Below are positions 25,873 through 34,592 of a stretch of DNA of 46,047 nt, piece by piece. Location: positions 1-46,047 of the forward strand of contig JAFWVQ010000060.1 of NCBI GenBank assembly GCA_017523925.1. Reading direction: 5' to 3'. Position 1 is the first letter of the stretch; each line of letters opens with the position of its first letter. The notes under the pieces were generated by a model. The model did not search any database and was not told the DNA's origin. It was given only the letters and a program-made list of their open reading frames with translations. The translations under genes were made by a program, and so were the position numbers. Source of the stretch: Clostridia bacterium. Lineage in GTDB: Bacteria > Bacillota > Clostridia > Christensenellales > CAG-138.

Positions 25873-27702
25873 TCATTCGACCGTTACGGACTTTGCAAGG
25901 TTTCTCGGCTTATCGATATCGCAGCCCTTGAGCGATGCGATATAGTAAGCGAAGAGCTGGAGCGGAACGATGGTCAGCGAGGGCACTGCGATCTGCTCGC
26001 ATGCGGGGATCCTGATGATATGATCCGCAACTGTGCCGGTCTGCACGTCGTCATTATTGATTATCGCAATGACCTTCGCGCCCCTCGCCTTGACTTCCTT
26101 AATATTTGAGATCATTTTGTCAAGAAGCGGACGATAGGTGCAGAGCGCGATAACTAGGGTGCCTTCCTCGATAAGCGAGATCGTGCCGTGCTTGAGCTCG
26201 CCCGCCGCATACGCTTCCGAATGGATGTATGAGATCTCCTTGAGCTTGAGGGAGGCCTCGAGCGAGAGCGCATAGTCGATGTTTCTTCCGAGGAAGAAAA
26301 CGCTTTGCGAATTGAAGTAGAGCGACGCTACGTACTGGACGGTCTGAACGTCTTTCAGTATCTCCTCTATGCCTGTCGGGATGCTCTTTATCGCGGAAAC
26401 GAGCGCCTTGCCCTGCTCATCGTCCATCCTGCCGCGAAGCTGTGCCATGCGGATGCCGAGCAGCTCGATCAGCACAAGCTGAGTGCTGTATGCCTTGGTG
26501 GTCGCAACGGAGATCTCCGGTCCCGCCCAGGTGTAGAGCACCTCCTCGCTCTCGTTTGCAATGGAGCTTGCCACGACGTTTACGATGGAAATGGTGCGAG
26601 CGCCCTTATTCTTGGCTTCGCGCAGTGCATACAGCGTGTCGAGCGTTTCGCCGGACTGACTTACGACTATAACGAGCGTGCGCTCGTTTACGATGGGATC
26701 ATCGTATCTGAATTCGGAGGCAAGCTCCGCCGAAACGGGGATGTTCAGCCAATTCTTGAGAAGATGCTTTGCAACGACTCCGACATGATACGCAGAACCG
26801 CAGGCGGTGATCCTTATTGAATCGATATTCTTAAGGTCATCATCGGATATGGACTTGAAGCCGAGCAGGATATTGCCCTCGGCATCGATCCTCGGAGCGA
26901 TCGTCTTTGAGATCGCCTCCGGCTGCTCCATGATCTCCTTGATCATGAAATGCGGGTAGCCGCCCTTTTCGGCCGCGGTCGCATCCCACTCGATATGCTC
27001 GATCGCATGATCGACACGCTCGCCGAGCTCGTTGAAAACCGCAACGCGCTTCTTTGAGAGTATCGCGAGTTCCCTTTCATCAAGACGGAATACATCGCGG
27101 GTGTACTTGAGGATAGCGGGAATATCGGAGGCGATGAAATTTTCGTTTTCACCTACGCCGATGATGAGCGGGCTGTCCTTGCGAGTGGCTATGATCTGCT
27201 CCGGGAAATCCGCAAAGATGATCCCAAGCGCATACGAGCCTTTGAGCTGGAGTTCAGCCTTGCGCACAGCAGCGACCGGATCGCCGGCATAGCAGAAATC
27301 GATAAGCTCGGAGACTACCTCGGAGTCGGTCTCGGTGGAGAAGCTGTAGCCGTGCGTGCTGAGGAAAGCGCGCAGCTCTATATAGTTTTCTATAATGCCG
27401 TTATGCACAACTGCGACCCTTCCGCTTCTTGAGAGATGCGGATGCGAGTTGACGTCCGAGGGCTCTCCGTGCGTTGCCCAACGGGTGTGGCCGATGCCCA
27501 CTGTGCACTCGCTTTCGCCCGAATCCTCGACTATCTTTCTAAGGTCGGCGATACGACCCCTTGTTTTTTGGATCTTGATGCCCTTTACAGAAACAAGGGC
27601 GATTCCGGCAGAATCATATCCGCGATACTCGAGCTTTTCAAGCGATTCGAGCAAAAGCGGTGTAACATTTCTTTCACCGACATATCCTACGATGCCGCAC
27701 AT
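25873..27702 (-). CDS. glmS: Glutamine-fructose-6-phosphate aminotransferase
   Basis: The 609-aa enzyme makes glucosamine-6-phosphate, the entry point to UDP-GlcNAc and cell-wall synthesis. Cys2 in MCGIVGYVG is the N-terminal glutaminase nucleophile. Two SIS domains follow (about residues 290-600, with TACGSAYHVGVVAKHLL and VVSQSGETLDTLYALREAK). The C-terminus KPRNLAKSVTVE is the family signature. The leader between promoter and ATG is only about 50 nt, so no glmS ribozyme is present. It is the probable first gene of a transcript running through pdp, queA, tgt, tsaE and tsaB. Confidence 0.98.
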   Translation of the reverse strand: MCGIVGYVGERNVTPLLLESLEKLEYRGYDSAGIALVSVKGIKIQKTRGRIADLRKIVEDSGESECTVGIGHTRWATHGEPSDVNSHPHLSRSGRVAVVHNGIIENYIELRAFLSTHGYSFSTETDSEVVSELIDFCYAGDPVAAVRKAELQLKGSYALGIIFADFPEQIIATRKDSPLIIGVGENENFIASDIPAILKYTRDVFRLDERELAILSKKRVAVFNELGERVDHAIEHIEWDATAAEKGGYPHFMIKEIMEQPEAISKTIAPRIDAEGNILLGFKSISDDDLKNIDSIRITACGSAYHVGVVAKHLLKNWLNIPVSAELASEFRYDDPIVNERTLVIVVSQSGETLDTLYALREAKNKGARTISIVNVVASSIANESEEVLYTWAGPEISVATTKAYSTQLVLIELLGIRMAQLRGRMDDEQGKALVSAIKSIPTGIEEILKDVQTVQYVASLYFNSQSVFFLGRNIDYALSLEASLKLKEISYIHSEAYAAGELKHGTISLIEEGTLVIALCTYRPLLDKMISNIKEVKARGAKVIAIINNDDVQTGTVADHIIRIPACEQIAVPSLTIVPLQLFAYYIASLKGCDIDKPRNLAKSVTVE

Positions 27703-27755
27703 AATTATATCCTCCGTAAGTTGATCTGATTCTGAATATAGAATGCAACATTATG

Positions 27756-27784
27756 ATTATACTACTTTTTCAGCCAAAAGTGAA
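27756..27784 (-). promoter_or_regulatory. Probable glmS promoter
   Basis: Minus-strand TATAAT (27761-27756) with a poorer -35 TTCACT (27784-27779) at 17-nt spacing. The start would lie about 50 nt before the glmS ATG. Confidence 0.55.
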
Positions 27785-28076
27785 CACCGAATTCTTTACA
27801 TTAATAAAATACTATGCAGAATCAAATTGTTTTCTTGAAATACTTGCATTATCGGCACCTGCAACCACGATGAACTTGCCGTGCTGAGATGAATTATGTT
27901 CCTGTTGCTCCATAGGAAATTAGAACTGACATGTTATTTGAACGCGAGGTGTTGATCCTTCCGCTCCAAGTTCCTTGTTGCAACTACTCACATATATTCG
28001 TGTTTCATTTTCAATCAGCGGCAATTCTTACAGCAAGTTATAAAGGAATTGTTACTCCGATTTTGGCAATATTTTG

Positions 28077-28105
28077 TTGACACTATCACGTGTTTGAGTT
28101 ATAAT
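28077..28105 (+). promoter_or_regulatory. Consensus sigma-A promoter of the polysaccharide locus
   Basis: TTGACA (28077-28082), 17 nt, TATAAT (28100-28105): a perfect match to consensus in both hexamers and spacing. The predicted start is about 28112, leaving an 80-nt leader before ATG 28195. Such a strong promoter is usually held in check by a repressor. Confidence 0.9.
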
Positions 28106-28120
28106 TTAGCTTGAACTCAA
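28094..28120. repeat. Inverted repeat across -10 and start site (candidate operator)
   Basis: TTGAGTT (28094-28100) and AACTCAA (28114-28120) are perfect 7-bp arms separated by 13 nt, centred on the region just after the -10 box. The spacing (about two helical turns between arm centres) fits a dimeric HTH protein, possibly the HTH-UGD fusion it precedes. Confidence 0.55.
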
Positions 28121-28194
28121 TGCTCTTCCAACGCAGTCTTCGTGTTGCTCAACGCAACAGCGTGTTGGCGGGCAAACTTCTGCGGAGGTCAAAC

Positions 28195-29697
28195 ATGAAA
28201 CAGCTGTCACTGACAAAGCTTGCCGAAACGGTGCGCTCAAGGCGCAAATCACTTGGATTTACCCAGATCCAGCTTGCAGAGGCGACCGGCATCAACCGCA
28301 CCCTCGTTTCCAAGCTTGAATCGGAGGGCTTCTCCCCTTCCGTGGATCAGCTTCTTGCATTATCCTGTGCGCTCGATTTTTCACTGAATGACGTCATTTC
28401 CGATGAAACCGCCGAAAGCCGCATTCCCCTGAAAAGCTTCCGCATCGCCGTTGCCGGAACGGGCTACGTCGGGCTCTCCCTCGCCGTTCTGCTTGCACAG
28501 CACAACAGCGTGACGGCGGTGGATATCGTTCCTGAAAAGGTCGATATGCTGAACAGGTTCGTTTCGCCGATCCAGGATGATTATATCGAGAAGTTTTTGC
28601 AGGAAGCCAAGGAGGGTAAGCGCAAACTCGATCTTACGGCAACGCTCGACGGCGCGTCCGCATACCGCGAAGCCGATTTTATTATCGTTGCTGCGCCTAC
28701 GAACTACGATGCCAAGCAAAACTTCTTCGACTGCTCTGCCGTTGAATCCGTTATAAGGCTCGTGCTCGAATCGACCAAGGATCGCACCGACAAGCCGGTG
28801 ATCGTGATCAAATCCACCATACCGGTCGGCTACACCAAGCATATAAGCGAGCTTTTCGGCGTTGACAACATCATCTTCAGCCCCGAGTTTCTGCGCGAAT
28901 CCAAGGCACTGTACGACAATCTCTACCCGAGCCGCATAATCGTGGGCTGTACGGACGTCACGGCCGATAAGGCGCATCTGTTTGCGGAGCTTCTCAAACA
29001 GGGTGCGCTTAAATCCTCGATCGAAACGCTTTTCATGGGCAGCACCGAGGCAGAAGCGACCAAGCTCTTCGTGAACACCTATCTCGCGCTTCGTGTTTCG
29101 TTTTTCAATGAGCTCGATACCTATGCCGAGCTCAAGGGCCTCGACACCGCTTCGATCATCAAGGGCATCTGCCTCGACCCTCGCGTTGGCGACTATTACA
29201 ACAACCCCTCCTTCGGTTACGGCGGCTACTGCCTCCCAAAGGACACCAAACAGCTGCTTGCAAACTATAAGGACGTTCCCGAAAACCTCATCCATGCGAT
29301 AGTTGAGAGCAACCGCACGCGCAAGGATTTCATCGCCGACCGTGTTCTTGAGATCGCCGGCACCTACGGCAGCAGCGAGGAATACTCCGCAAGCCGCGAG
29401 CAGTTGCAGCAGGAGATCGTTGTGGGCGTTTACAGGCTTACTATGAAGTCCAACTCAGACAATTTCCGCCAGTCCTCGATACAGGGCGTCATGAAACGCA
29501 TTAAGGCCAAGGGCGCTGTGGTCGTCATCTACGAGCCTACGCTCGAAGACGGAAGCACTTTCTTCGGCAGCCTCGTAGTGAACGATCTGGACAGGTTCAA
29601 GCAAATGTGCGGCTGCATTATCGCCAACCGCTATGATCCTTCGCTTGACGACGTGAGTCAAAAGGTTTATACCCGCGATCTATTCAGGAGGGATTAA
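28195..29697 (+). CDS. Helix-turn-helix/UDP-glucose 6-dehydrogenase fusion protein
   Basis: The 500-aa protein joins an XRE-type HTH domain (about residues 8-68, [19 protein letters not shown], then [16 protein letters not shown]) to a complete nucleotide-sugar dehydrogenase (about 80-500). The dehydrogenase has the NAD-binding [18 protein letters not shown] (83-100), [18 protein letters not shown] and the catalytic Cys346 in [10 protein letters not shown]. It should oxidise UDP-glucose or UDP-GlcNAc-type sugars to the uronate, feeding the epimerase 2 nt downstream. ATG 28195 follows GGAGG; an upstream in-frame ATG at 28111 lies at the predicted transcription start. The HTH suggests that the enzyme also senses and controls its own operon. 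Confidence 0.93.
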   Translation: MKQLSLTKLAETVRSRRKSLGFTQIQLAEATGINRTLVSKLESEGFSPSVDQLLALSCALDFSLNDVISDETAESRIPLKSFRIAVAGTGYVGLSLAVLLAQHNSVTAVDIVPEKVDMLNRFVSPIQDDYIEKFLQEAKEGKRKLDLTATLDGASAYREADFIIVAAPTNYDAKQNFFDCSAVESVIRLVLESTKDRTDKPVIVIKSTIPVGYTKHISELFGVDNIIFSPEFLRESKALYDNLYPSRIIVGCTDVTADKAHLFAELLKQGALKSSIETLFMGSTEAEATKLFVNTYLALRVSFFNELDTYAELKGLDTASIIKGICLDPRVGDYYNNPSFGYGGYCLPKDTKQLLANYKDVPENLIHAIVESNRTRKDFIADRVLEIAGTYGSSEEYSASREQLQQEIVVGVYRLTMKSNSDNFRQSSIQGVMKRIKAKGAVVVIYEPTLEDGSTFFGSLVVNDLDRFKQMCGCIIANRYDPSLDDVSQKVYTRDLFRRD

Positions 29698-29698
29698 C

Positions 29699-30769
29699 AT
29701 GAACAAAAAGGTTAATATCGATCTGAACGGCAAAACGATACTTGTTACCGGCTCCCCCGGTTTTGTGGGCGCCAATCTCGTGATCAGGCTACTTAACGAG
29801 CTTAAAAGCGGCATTATCATCAGCCTTGACAACATGAATCCCTATTACGACCCCAAGCTCAAGGAGTACAGGCTCAAGCTGATCGAGAAAGCTGCGGAAG
29901 CTTCCGCCGCAAGGCATGTTTTCATCGAGGGCAGCATAGCCGACAAGACGCTTGTTGATCGCGTTTTCGCCGAGTATGGACCCTCTATAGTTGTGAACCT
30001 TGCTGCGCAGGCGGGCGTTCGTTATTCGATCGATCATCCAGACATCTATATCGAGAGCAACCTGATCGGTTTCTTCAATATCCTCGAGGCGTGCAGGAAT
30101 AATCCCGTTGAGCACCTTGTCTATGCTTCTTCGAGCTCGGTTTACGGCGGCAACAAAAAGGTGCCGTTCAGCGTTGACGATAAGGTGGACAATCCCGTTT
30201 CGCTCTACGCGGCAACGAAGAAATCCAACGAGCTGCTTGCGCACAGCTACGCCAAGCTCTACTCTATCCCCTGCACCGGTCTCAGATTCTTCACCGTCTA
30301 CGGACCGGCTGGTAGACCGGATATGTTTTATTACAGTGCGACTGAAAATCTTGTTGCCGGCAAAAACATCCGCATCTTCAACTTCGGCAATTGCAAGCGC
30401 GATTTTACCTATATTGACGACATAGTCGAGGGTGTTTACCGCGTTATGCAGGGCGCACCCGAGCGCAAGACCGGCGAGGACGGGCTCCCCCTTCCCCCGT
30501 ATGCCGTCTATAATATCGGCGGCGGCACTCCCGAGAATCTGCTTGATTTTGTAAGCACTCTGCAGGAAGAGCTTGTTCGAGCAGGCGTACTTCCCGAGGA
30601 TTATGATTTCGAGGCGCATCGTGAGCTCGTTCCGATGCAGCAGGGGGACGTTCCGGTCACTTTTGCGGACAGCGCCGCGCTCGAGGAGGATTACGGCTTC
30701 CGTCCCGCGATCGGGATACGCGAAGGCTTGAGAAGGTTCGCACGGTGGTATCGAGAGTATAAAGAATGA
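29699..30769 (+). CDS. NAD-dependent epimerase, UDP-glucuronate 4-epimerase type
   Basis: The 356-aa extended short-chain dehydrogenase has the dinucleotide motif VTGSPGFVG (about residues 16-24), the serine of ASSSSVYG (143-150) and the active-site pair Tyr170/Lys174 in LYAATKKSNE. The sequence FTVYGPAGRPDM is typical of UDP-glucuronate 4-epimerases, which give UDP-galacturonate. Its start lies 2 nt after the stop of the dehydrogenase gene, with the Shine-Dalgarno (AGGAGG) inside that gene, so the two act in succession on the same UDP-sugar. It ends the first transcript; a new promoter follows. Confidence 0.92.
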   Translation: MNKKVNIDLNGKTILVTGSPGFVGANLVIRLLNELKSGIIISLDNMNPYYDPKLKEYRLKLIEKAAEASAARHVFIEGSIADKTLVDRVFAEYGPSIVVNLAAQAGVRYSIDHPDIYIESNLIGFFNILEACRNNPVEHLVYASSSSVYGGNKKVPFSVDDKVDNPVSLYAATKKSNELLAHSYAKLYSIPCTGLRFFTVYGPAGRPDMFYYSATENLVAGKNIRIFNFGNCKRDFTYIDDIVEGVYRVMQGAPERKTGEDGLPLPPYAVYNIGGGTPENLLDFVSTLQEELVRAGVLPEDYDFEAHRELVPMQQGDVPVTFADSAALEEDYGFRPAIGIREGLRRFARWYREYKE

Positions 30770-30831
30770 TGCTCGATGCAGCTTCTTTATGCGTTCCACT
30801 ACTGTACGACGCCTGCTTCTAACGCGGCTCC

Positions 30832-30852
30832 GTCAAGCCTTTAGCGCTTGAC
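30832..30852. repeat. Inverted repeat overlapping the -35 box of the exporter operon
   Basis: GTCAAGC (30832-30838) and GCTTGAC (30846-30852) form a perfect 7-bp palindrome with a 7-nt centre. The right arm includes five bases of the TTGACA -35 hexamer. It could be an operator, or the hairpin ending the upstream transcript (no T-run follows). Confidence 0.6.
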
Positions 30853-30876
30853 AAGCCCCCTATAGGGTGATACAAT
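30848..30876 (+). promoter_or_regulatory. Promoter of the exporter/decoration operon
   Basis: TTGACA (30848-30853), 17 nt, TACAAT (30871-30876). It gives an approximately 135-nt leader before ATG 31018. That leader has two possible stems: CGGCAT (30898-30903)/ATGCCG (30934-30939) and CGGCAGT (30948-30954)/ACTGCCG (30975-30981). Confidence 0.8.
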
Positions 30877-31017
30877 ATAAATAGTTATAATTATCTGCGG
30901 CATGGTCCTCTGTGTCGCTCACTGAATCGATCTATGCCGTCTTGTGTCGGCAGTTTACGGTCAAGCATCCGCTGACTGCCGGTTCGACTTCTTCTAATAT
31001 ACTCAAGGAGAAATGAT

Positions 31018-31887
31018 ATGTCCGATAACAACGGATTCAAAACAGTTATAGATTCAAAGCACAAGCTCTTTGATCTTCATATCAAGGAGACGCTCGGCTA
31101 TAAGGATCTTATAATGTTGACTGTTAAAAAGGATTTTACAGCCAAGTACAAGCAAACCGTTCTCGGTCCTGCTTGGGCCGTCATTCAGCCGCTCCTGACA
31201 ACATTCGTGTTCACCTTTATTTTCGGCAGCCTTGCGAAGCTGCCCATCGCCGATGCGGACGGCAGTTTTGTTGTCCCCGGCTTTTTATTCTATATGTCAG
31301 GCAACATCTGTTGGAGTTATTTTTCAACAACGCTGCAACATGTTTCGAATACATTTATCGCAAACAGAGCAACTATGGGCAAGGTCTATTACCCGAGGCT
31401 CGTCTCCCCTGTGGCAACAGCGCTGTCAAACCTCATCTCCTTCGGCATACAGTTCGCTCTGTTCTTCGTTATCTGGCTCTTCTATATCATCAAGGGCGGC
31501 ACGAGCTTAGCCATCACGCCAATGATCCTAATGGTGCCGCTCACCATTATCCAGATGATGCTGCTTGCCATAGGATGCGGCATAGTTATTTCTTCGCTAA
31601 CAACGAAATATCGCGACCTTGCAATGCTCGTCAGCTTCGGATTGAACCTTTGGCATTACGGCACGCCTATCGCATACGGCTTGAAGCTCGTCCCGGAGAA
31701 GTATTTGTGGTTTTATATGTTCAATCCGATGACTCCTGTGATCACTACATTCCGCAACGGAATGTTCGGCTTCGGATATTTCAACTCCGGCTATTATCTG
31801 ATCAGCTGGGCGATAACGCTTGCTATATTCTTCGTGGGGCTCATTCTGTTCAGCAGGATCGAGCGTAACTTCATGGATACTGTTTGA
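31018..31887 (+). CDS. ABC transporter permease for polysaccharide export (Wzm/TagG type)
   Basis: The 289-aa protein has an N-terminal amphipathic segment with KQTVLGPAWAVIQPLL (about residues 43-58), typical of ABC-2 polysaccharide exporters. About six membrane spans follow. The family's short loop with YYPRLVSPVATALSNLI (about 122-138) is also visible. It should form the channel for an undecaprenyl-linked or lipid-linked glycan together with the ATPase encoded next. AAGGAG lies before ATG 31018; the stop is 8 nt before the ATPase start. Confidence 0.93.
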   Translation: MSDNNGFKTVIDSKHKLFDLHIKETLGYKDLIMLTVKKDFTAKYKQTVLGPAWAVIQPLLTTFVFTFIFGSLAKLPIADADGSFVVPGFLFYMSGNICWSYFSTTLQHVSNTFIANRATMGKVYYPRLVSPVATALSNLISFGIQFALFFVIWLFYIIKGGTSLAITPMILMVPLTIIQMMLLAIGCGIVISSLTTKYRDLAMLVSFGLNLWHYGTPIAYGLKLVPEKYLWFYMFNPMTPVITTFRNGMFGFGYFNSGYYLISWAITLAIFFVGLILFSRIERNFMDTV

Positions 31888-31895
31888 GGTGTAGT

Positions 31896-33182
31896 ATGGA
31901 TCAGATAATGATACGGGTCGAAGACCTGAAAAAGGAATACAAGCTCGGTCAGATCGGCGGAACCACTTTACGCGATGAGCTTCAGCGTAAGTTTGCAAAA
32001 ATGCGCGGCAAAGAGGATCCCACCAAGAAGATCGGCGCTAAGGATTATACCGCCGGAGAGACGTTTATGGCGCTCAATGGCGTTTCATTTGAAGTAAAAA
32101 ATGGCGAGCGTCTCGGCATTATCGGCCACAACGGTGCAGGAAAATCGACCCTTTTGAAGCTGCTTTCGCGCATCACAGCCCCTACCGAAGGCAGGATATT
32201 GCTCAATGGGCGCATCGCTTCTATGCTCGAAGTCGGCACCGGTTTCCATCCCGAGCTTACGGGTCGTGAGAACATCTATATGAACGGTGCTATCCTCGGC
32301 ATGTCGAAAGCCGAGATCGATTCGAAGATCGAGAAAATCATCGAGTTTTCCGAATGCCGTCAGTTCATCGACACCCCCGTTAAGCGCTATTCGAGCGGCA
32401 TGTACGTTAAGCTCGCCTTTTCCGTTGCCGCTCACCTTGACTCCGAGATAATCATCATGGATGAGGTGCTTGCAGTCGGCGATATGGCGTTTCAGAACAA
32501 ATGCCTAGCTAAGATGAAGCAAGCCGCAGAGGAGGATGGCCGCACGGTTCTTTACGTAAGCCACAACATGAACACTATCCGCCAGCTCTGCGAGAGGTGC
32601 ATCGTTCTCAGCAAGGGTAAGATCATATTTGACGGTGATGTCGAGGAAGCTATATCCGCTTACTCGAACACCAATGTTGATTCCGTTACTTCTTATATCA
32701 ATCTTGAAGACTGTGCTCGTCCTGAAAACACAAGTGCTACTGCATTTATGCATTCGCTTGAGTTTTTGGATTCTGATGAAGCCATTTTTTCCAGAGACAA
32801 TGCTATTCGTTTAAAGCTTAACTGGACTGCAAAAACTGATTTGAAGGGCGTATATTTCAGAATGATTTTACGCAACATGCTCAACTCGCCGGTTGGGCTT
32901 ATTCAGTCCGAACTTATCGGAGACTTCTCCAATGGCGAGACACAGGATACGGTGTTTGAATTTGACCCTAAACTTTTGGCGGATGGCCGCTACCACCTCA
33001 GTATAGCATTGTATCAAAAGGGTTCCCTTGGAAACAGCATGGCTTTGGATCATGTTACCAAGGCGTGCAGCTTTCAAGTTATCAGTAAGGAATCCGAGTT
33101 AGCCGATACTTTGAACTGGACGCACACATGGTGGGGTTCCGTTATGTTCCCGCAAATGCGCATTATCAAACAGGAGGACTGA
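31896..33182 (+). CDS. ABC transporter ATP-binding protein with C-terminal glycan-binding-like domain (Wzt type)
   Basis: The 428-aa protein has a nucleotide-binding domain at about residues 1-255: Walker A GHNGAGKS (77-84), signature RYSSGM (164-169), Walker B IIIMDE (185-190) and the H-loop SHN. An extra beta-rich C-terminal domain follows (about 270-428). In Wzt proteins that domain recognises the modified end of the glycan and sets export specificity. ATG 31896 with GAGGTG upstream is preferred to the in-frame TTG at 31884, which overlaps the permease stop. G+C drops sharply where the C-terminal domain begins (about 32680), suggesting a mosaic gene. Confidence 0.93.
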   Translation: MDQIMIRVEDLKKEYKLGQIGGTTLRDELQRKFAKMRGKEDPTKKIGAKDYTAGETFMALNGVSFEVKNGERLGIIGHNGAGKSTLLKLLSRITAPTEGRILLNGRIASMLEVGTGFHPELTGRENIYMNGAILGMSKAEIDSKIEKIIEFSECRQFIDTPVKRYSSGMYVKLAFSVAAHLDSEIIIMDEVLAVGDMAFQNKCLAKMKQAAEEDGRTVLYVSHNMNTIRQLCERCIVLSKGKIIFDGDVEEAISAYSNTNVDSVTSYINLEDCARPENTSATAFMHSLEFLDSDEAIFSRDNAIRLKLNWTAKTDLKGVYFRMILRNMLNSPVGLIQSELIGDFSNGETQDTVFEFDPKLLADGRYHLSIALYQKGSLGNSMALDHVTKACSFQVISKESELADTLNWTHTWWGSVMFPQMRIIKQED

Positions 33183-34430
33183 ATGGGCTACATTAAGCTA
33201 GACAAAATTCTTAAACATGATAAGACAATTTCCTACGAGTATTCGGTTTCCGATGACTTGCGTAAGTTTTTTAATTTCGACAAGTCATTTGTTATCGACT
33301 ATCCCGAGAGTGTGGAGTCTGTTCCGGATGCTATCGCCGCTGTCCCATTTGTTTGCAATGTGCTGCCGATCATCTGGCTTGCTGACGCAAAGCTCATTGT
33401 GAATGAGCTTGACAAGGCTTTCTTCGAGTGCATTCAAGAGGTGCGCAAAGGATATGAATCCATGTATCCGGAAACTTCATTTGGAGGCACTATCGAGGTT
33501 TCTGCTGTTCTTGACTGTGTATCCCCATTCTCTAACGGTCCAAAGAGTGCATTATTCTATTCCGGCGGCGTTGATTCAATGGATTCACTTATCAGGCATT
33601 TGGATGAAAAGCCTGATCTTATATCTATTTGGGGGTCCGACATCAGTTATGATAATGAAGCCGGCTGGAAACTGCTTCGCTCCGCTTTGGTTGAGGCAAG
33701 CAATAAGTACGACCTCAACATTTTTGATATCAGAAGTAGGTTTCGCGAGTTTGACAAAGAGGGCTTTCTATCCCAATGCTATTCTGCTCAACTCCAGCGA
33801 AATTATTGGTATGGAATCAAGCATGGCTTGGCGCTTCTTGGTCATGCCGCACCATATGCATATTTGCACGGCACCACAATGATCTACATTGCATCGTCAA
33901 ACTGTCCTCAGGATGGCATGGTTCGTTGTGCATCCGACCCGCGAACGGACAGCCGCGTGAAATTTTCAAATTGTTCCGTTTTTCACGACGGATATGAGTG
34001 CACAAGGCAGGATAAGCTGCGCAATATAGTGCAATATAATTTGGGCGAAACAGATATTCTCCCCCTTCACGTATGTTGGGAAACGCAGACAGGCGTCAAT
34101 TGCTGCGTATGCGAAAAGTGTTATCGTACAATGACCGGCTTGATCTTTGAAAATGCCGATCCTGTGCATTACGGATTCCCGGACGCGGAGAAGGAGATGC
34201 CTTTTATGCAGAAGCGCTTGTATTTATCTAAAAAGACACCTCCTCTTAAAACATGGGGTCGAATCCACGATGATGCTGTTGAGCGTCAGCAAACTCTGAG
34301 AAAGAGTAAATACTGGCACTCTATAAAGTGGATTTTAAAAGATGATTTCCTTAAGCCCAGCTTTGTTTGGCGTCTTAGAAAAGCAGGCGCAAAAATCATT
34401 AGAAAGGCGCGCAGGCTTACTGCCAAGTGA
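33183..34430 (+). CDS. PP-loop ATPase-family protein with QueC-like Cys cluster, unknown substrate
   Basis: The 415-aa protein has the PP-loop SALFYSGGVDS at about residues 122-132, the pyrophosphate-binding motif of N-type ATP pyrophosphatases. A cysteine cluster follows: Cys298, then Cys307, Cys308, Cys310 and Cys313, spaced C-x8-CC-x-C-x2-C and followed by YRT. This resembles the zinc site of 7-cyano-7-deazaguanine synthase QueC. PP-loop enzymes adenylate a carboxylate or carbonyl, often for amidation. It starts directly after the Wzt stop and is relatively AT-rich. A role in activating a carboxyl group on the glycan or its precursor is inference; a close named homologue is not recognised. 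Confidence 0.72.
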   Translation: MGYIKLDKILKHDKTISYEYSVSDDLRKFFNFDKSFVIDYPESVESVPDAIAAVPFVCNVLPIIWLADAKLIVNELDKAFFECIQEVRKGYESMYPETSFGGTIEVSAVLDCVSPFSNGPKSALFYSGGVDSMDSLIRHLDEKPDLISIWGSDISYDNEAGWKLLRSALVEASNKYDLNIFDIRSRFREFDKEGFLSQCYSAQLQRNYWYGIKHGLALLGHAAPYAYLHGTTMIYIASSNCPQDGMVRCASDPRTDSRVKFSNCSVFHDGYECTRQDKLRNIVQYNLGETDILPLHVCWETQTGVNCCVCEKCYRTMTGLIFENADPVHYGFPDAEKEMPFMQKRLYLSKKTPPLKTWGRIHDDAVERQQTLRKSKYWHSIKWILKDDFLKPSFVWRLRKAGAKIIRKARRLTAK

Positions 34431-34592
34431 TCTTTCTGCAATAGTTTAGTTTTTTAAAGCATAGCAGTGACTGAAACCGTTAGATCAACAGTCTATGTGA
34501 ATCCATAAACATCGGGAGCACAAACAATGTCTATTGGCTTGCATAATATGCACTCCCGATTCTATACAAACCACTCGCCAAAGGAGGCATAC

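Larger units (their letters stand above)
27703..28194. other. Intergenic region between divergent glmS and the HTH-UGD fusion gene
   Basis: About 490 nt, AT-rich. It contains the glmS promoter (27756-27784, minus strand), the consensus promoter of the polysaccharide locus (28077-28105), an inverted repeat across its start site (28094-28120) and a small leader hairpin (28143-28159). Nothing recognisable was seen between about 27790 and 28075. Confidence 0.7.

Noticed and set aside
27703..27790. A glmS ribozyme upstream of glmS
   Set aside because: Only about 50 nt separate the likely transcription start from the ATG, and the conserved pseudoknotted core is absent. The usual ribozyme spans well over 100 nt.
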